64,000 nucleotides of DNA from Allium sativum (lineage: Eukaryota > Streptophyta > Magnoliopsida > Asparagales > Amaryllidaceae), in the NCBI GenBank assembly GCA_030737875.1, contig CM060912.1, forward strand, positions 461,284,310 to 461,348,309, read 5' to 3'. This document shows, one piece after another, positions 61,301-64,000 of this stretch. Within the stretch, counting starts at the first letter, position 1, and each line of letters begins with the position of its first letter. The translations under genes were made by a program, and so were the position numbers. The notes under the pieces were generated by a model that had not been told where the DNA came from, did not search any database, and was given only the letters and a program-made list of their open reading frames with translations.

Positions 61301-61557
61301 ATTTATGCTACCTTACTGTTGTTTTATTGCTTCTTTATGTTTTAATTCAAGACAGAGTTTTTGTTGTAATAATGTGGAAGTTGGTTTGAGGCAGTTGTGG
61401 TAATGTTTTATCTGAACCACGTACTTGTGAAATAAATTCAGTTTTTCCGCTGTTTATATGTCTATCTTGTAAATTATCTGTATCTTTTACCTATAATGCT
61501 CCACCAAAGTTAAGGCATTCCCTTTGTGAGTGACCTTAATGGTGGTGGGGTGTTTCA
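58376..61557 (+). repeat. 3' LTR of element B
   Basis: It begins TGCAACACCCCG and ends GGTGGGGTGTTTCA. It aligns with the 5' LTR throughout; TATA at 58875, stem-loops from 60253, hairpin units 60489-60575. It is shorter by about 56 bp, largely in the GTCGAC array. Stem-loop arms are more decayed here than in the 5' LTR. Confidence 0.95.
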
Positions 61558-61992
61558 TTTACAGTGACATATGGATAATTTAAACTTGTAAAAATCGGAT
61601 TTTACTATAAGATATAAACTCATCAAATAAGCAAGTGTTCCGGTTTTATATGCTTGTAAGTTAAAAGCTTATCATGTTAATATGGCTTACAGTTTATTTA
61701 TTATTATATTATTATTTGATAGAACATGTATTCTTGTGCTTTTACCCGTGTATACATGTTTTATTTAGTTCAAATCATTTTGTAACGTTGTTACTTGTAA
61801 TTTCATTTAGATCCCATTAGCGTAACAATCTTGTATTGCTCAACTTTCATTATAAATAAGATGCGAGACACATAACAACTTTCAGAGCTGCTATCTTTCT
61901 AATCCACATTTTTTTCCATAGTGTGTTGGTCTTTGCTTTCACTATTTGTGTTAAAATTAGAAGTTTAATGTGTACTACATTGCTTTTGGAAG

Positions 61993-62118
61993 GTATGGGT
62001 TAACGTAGCCATGGATTCTGGAGATTTTCTATTAAGGTCTAATTCGGAGATGTACACCATTCAAGAGGCCGTTGGAACAACCATGACGTGGCACAAAGAC
62101 TTAGTTTCACTAGAGTAA
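61993..62118 (+). CDS. Terminal exon of a CACTA-associated transposon protein
   Basis: After an AG acceptor (GGAAG, 61991-61992) the open frame VWVNVAMDSGDFLLRSNSEM continues YTIQEAVGTTMTWHKDLV and ends SLE at a TAA (62116-62118). The pattern V(R/W)VWV(D/N)VA … SEM … I..AVGTTVAWP is what I know from the C-terminal exon of plant En/Spm-type transposase-associated proteins. It lies about 260 bp before the subterminal repeats, as in CACTA elements. The exon start is inferred from the splice signal and homology. The rest of the gene is not recognised; its upstream part would be split by elements B and perhaps G. Confidence 0.6.
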   Translation, partial: VWVNVAMDSGDFLLRSNSEMYTIQEAVGTTMTWHKDLVSLE

Positions 62119-62377
62119 TATGTGTTGTTTAATTTTAGATGTTATGTTATGCTATATTTTGGAATTGTTGGTACGGTATGGGTTTATATTATGTGTGGAT
62201 CACGTTTGTTACTTTGCTAATTTTTGAATGTAACTTCAACTAATCTTTTGGAATGTTCTAAAGTTAGTGAATCTATGTCAATGCCTTTTCGAATGTATGT
62301 GTATTTCTTCGTAATATGTCTTATCATTACTACAGTAAATTATCGAATGTAAATACCAGTGAATTGTATGTAGTATC

Positions 62378-62735
62378 TGCAACTGTCAGTTGCAGTTGAG
62401 TCATTAGCAACAGTAAATAGCAGTTGTATTAAAAATTTACAACAAGCAATTGTTGTTGCAAAATTACCTATTGCAACGTTTAATAAGTGTTGTAATTTGA
62501 CTTACTGCAACTGTCAAAAATAGTTGCGGTATCTTGTTTGTTGATGCCTAATACAGGCTTACAATGATCATTTGTTGTTGCAAAAGTATCTGTTGCAACA
62601 ACAAAAGCCCATTGCAAAAAAGTATACCATAACATCTTGTTGCAACTGGCAAAAACTGTTGCGAAAAGGGGCCGACCTTTTGCAACTTCGGCTATATAGA
62701 CGGGCGCCGACCTGTTGCAATAGGTCTACTGCAAC
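62378..62735. repeat. CACTA subterminal TTGCAAC repeat array
   Basis: About fourteen copies of GTTGCAA/TTGCAAC and variants (TGTTGCAACTG, AGTTGCGG, CTGTTGCGAAA) occur in both orientations. Such arrays next to the ends of CACTA elements are binding sites for the element's TNPA-type protein. Confidence 0.75.
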
Positions 62736-62749
62736 ATATATGGCATATC

Positions 62750-62774
62750 GCGAAAAGTGATTTTTGTTGTAGTG
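62750..62774 (-). repeat. CACTA right terminal inverted repeat
   Basis: The complement reads CACTACAACAAAAATCACTT then TTCGCG, starting with the CACTA-type signature. The partner repeat was not found. Confidence 0.78.
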
Positions 62775-62777
62775 AGC

Positions 62778-63110
62778 AACACTTCAATTCAGAGAGTAAC
62801 GAGTAGAGAGTGAGAAAAGAACAAGTTTTATATAGTTAGAGTAGAAATCGACAAAGTAAAAATGTAGAAATCAATAAAATGAGAAATATGAATGGTGGCA
62901 TGAAGAGGGGTGAAGATGGAGAAGAAGAATCGTTAAAAAAAAAAATCGAATTCAACCCCTATTTATAAGATTTGAAAGGTTAAAATGCTTCTGGATCGTT
63001 TCAAACAGTGAAAAGACACTTCTTTTGAAAATTAAAAAAATGACAGTTGTATGTCGACATAGCAACATATATATGTCGACATATATATGAGCAAAATATT
63101 TTTTAAGTGT
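62778..63110 (-). promoter_or_regulatory. Possible minus-strand promoter / LTR fragment
   Basis: On the minus strand a TATA-like TATAAATAGGGG (62956-62967) lies about 90 bp after a block containing two TATGTCGACATA palindrome-type boxes (63050-63091). A closely similar block stands at 22012-22070 beside the end of copia element F, in the same orientation. This may be the U3 part of an F-type LTR cut by the CACTA insertion; that is inference. Confidence 0.35.
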
Positions 63111-63112
63111 TT

Positions 63113-63115
63113 AAC

Positions 63116-63154
<39 letters not shown>
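63113..63154. repeat. (AT)n microsatellite
   Basis: An almost uninterrupted AT dinucleotide run with one C. Confidence 0.95.
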
Positions 63155-63632
63155 TTCTGAAAATTCTTGAATTAAAACTTAGTGATATAAATGAGTATTC
63201 CAAAGTATAAAATCATATGAAAACATAATTATATATTATATAAACATATTTATAAAATTATAAAGTTTAAAACTACATAAATATAAAACTATAAAAGTAT
63301 ATAACTATATAAATATATAAATATATAAACTTAAATAAACTTTAAAACTAATATTTGAAATCAAAAGTAAGGTAGAAAACTATTTGAAATTAGAATTTGA
63401 ACTTTGAAAATTAGAATTAGAATTTTAAAAATTAGAATTTGAAACTGTAGTGCTATTCGGAGAATTACATATAAACTAGACTCTATTACTATATTAGTCT
63501 TGAACTCTTGAAATCTTGATTACTCATGAGTCTTAATTCTTCTCTGAATTCTAAATCTCTTAAAACTCTAAAACTGTACAATCTTCAGTATTTAAGTCCT
63601 GTATACAAATCCTGCATATATGTATAGATGTT

Positions 63633-63634
<2 letters not shown>
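63155..63634. other. AT-rich low-complexity stretch
   Basis: It is made of short A/T motifs such as ACTATAAAAGTATATA and TTAGAATTTGAA in loose tandem repetition. I see no gene. Confidence 0.8.

Positions 63635-63669
<35 letters not shown>
63635..63669. repeat. (TA)n microsatellite
   Basis: A run of about seventeen TA units. Confidence 0.95.
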
Positions 63670-63677
<8 letters not shown>

Positions 63678-64000
63678 GTGATAATTGAAATAAGGTTGTT
63701 GTCATCAAAACTCCATTCTCCAACAAAATGTGACGGCCATCATACACCACTGGTGTTATATAACCCAATAGTTCATTGTACAAGCACCCAATCGATGCAT
63801 GACGATGGCCAAGAGAAAGAAATTTAAAATGAAGGAAAATATATAAGATAGGAACATAATATAAGAGAAGAAAAGGAATGAAACACCAAACAAAAATACA
63901 GAACCTGTCATATATCTCACAGCTGATTCGATAAAATATATTATAAATCATTTGTATAAAACAGACGAGATAATAATAACTAAAAAATTAGAGTATACTA
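63670..64000. other. Unassigned sequence at the window end
   Basis: A minus-strand open frame of 119 codons covers 63592-63951 but includes the microsatellite (IYIYIY run) and has no recognisable domain. The central part (complement of 63720-63810) is less AT-rich. I see no supportable gene. Confidence 0.5.

Larger units (their letters stand above)
50051..61557 (+). mobile_element. Complete Ty3/gypsy chromovirus-like element B
   Basis: Its LTRs are 3238 bp (50051-53288) and 3182 bp (58376-61557), flanked by exact TTTAC TSDs (50046-50050; 61558-61562). PBS is at 53291 and PPT at 58363-58375. Gag-pol domain order is Gag with zinc knuckles, protease, RT, RNase H, integrase, chromodomain-like tail. 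Long LTRs and this tail suit Tekay/Del-type chromoviruses. Pol has few stops but several lost catalytic residues. Solo LTR A at 32-4026 belongs to the same family. Confidence 0.95.
61563..62774 (+). mobile_element. 3' end of a CACTA (En/Spm) DNA transposon
   Basis: Three features stack in the expected order: a terminal exon of an En/Spm-type transposon protein (61993-62118), an array of TTGCAAC subterminal motifs (62378-62735), and a right terminal inverted repeat ending …TTTTTGTTGTAGTG, whose complement begins CACTACAACAAAAATCAC. The 3-bp TSD would be AGC (62775-62777). The left end was not found in the window; it may be lost, lie beyond the window, or be too diverged. The start coordinate is only the right edge of element B's TSD. 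Confidence 0.78.

Noticed and set aside
62331..62345. ATTACTACAGTAAA as a possible left CACTA terminal repeat
   Set aside because: It lacks the CACTACAA start and the following bases do not match the right end; it also lies inside the presumed element.
63592..63951. 119-codon minus-strand frame at the window end
   Set aside because: Its C-terminus is a translated TA microsatellite and no domain is recognisable.

Overview
The window is plant nuclear DNA made almost entirely of nested LTR retrotransposons. I found no intact host gene, no rRNA or tRNA gene and no CRISPR array. A flowering plant with a large, repeat-rich genome is indicated by chromovirus-type Ty3/gypsy elements whose LTRs open TGTAACRMCCCG, initiator-Met-tRNA primer-binding sites (TGGTATCARAGC), Ty1/copia elements with a Sirevirus look, and a CACTA (En/Spm) terminus. 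I cannot name the species.

Layout. (1) 1-21777: an old Ty3/gypsy element 'D', whose 5' LTR lies mostly left of the window. It is broken twice. A 3995-bp solo LTR 'A' (32-4026) sits 9 bp before the end of its 5' LTR. A 10.4-kb non-autonomous element 'N' (6835-17218, minus orientation, 4.6-kb LTRs around a 1.2-kb non-coding core) sits in its RNase H coding region. (2) 21778-~35470: a minus-strand Ty1/copia element 'F', split in RT by a complete plus-strand Ty3/gypsy element 'E' (22910-32527, TSD TTTTT). (3) 37533-48457: a complete copia-type element 'G' (TSD GCTAT) with 3.2-kb LTRs that codes only for a Gag-like coiled-coil protein and has no pol. (4) 50051-61557: a complete Ty3/gypsy element 'B' (TSD TTTAC) with 3.2-kb LTRs of the same family as solo LTR A. 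(5) 61563-62774: the 3' end of a CACTA DNA transposon (terminal exon, subterminal repeats, terminal inverted repeat). (6) 62775-64000: AT-rich DNA with microsatellites and a possible minus-strand promoter that resembles part of an LTR. The pieces 35471-37527 and 48463-50045 are host or older-transposon DNA between the insertions.

All polyprotein genes are decayed (stops, frameshifts, lost catalytic residues), so nothing here looks able to move by itself today. A, B, D, E, G and N still show clear LTR ends, and the complete ones show target-site duplications, so the order of insertion can be partly read: D before A and N, F before E. The most unusual non-coding features are paired stem-loops in the A/B LTR family whose stem sequences differ but whose pairing is kept, family-specific minisatellites inside each LTR, and two non-autonomous elements with very long LTRs. 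All identity statements are by eye; no alignment or database search was run.
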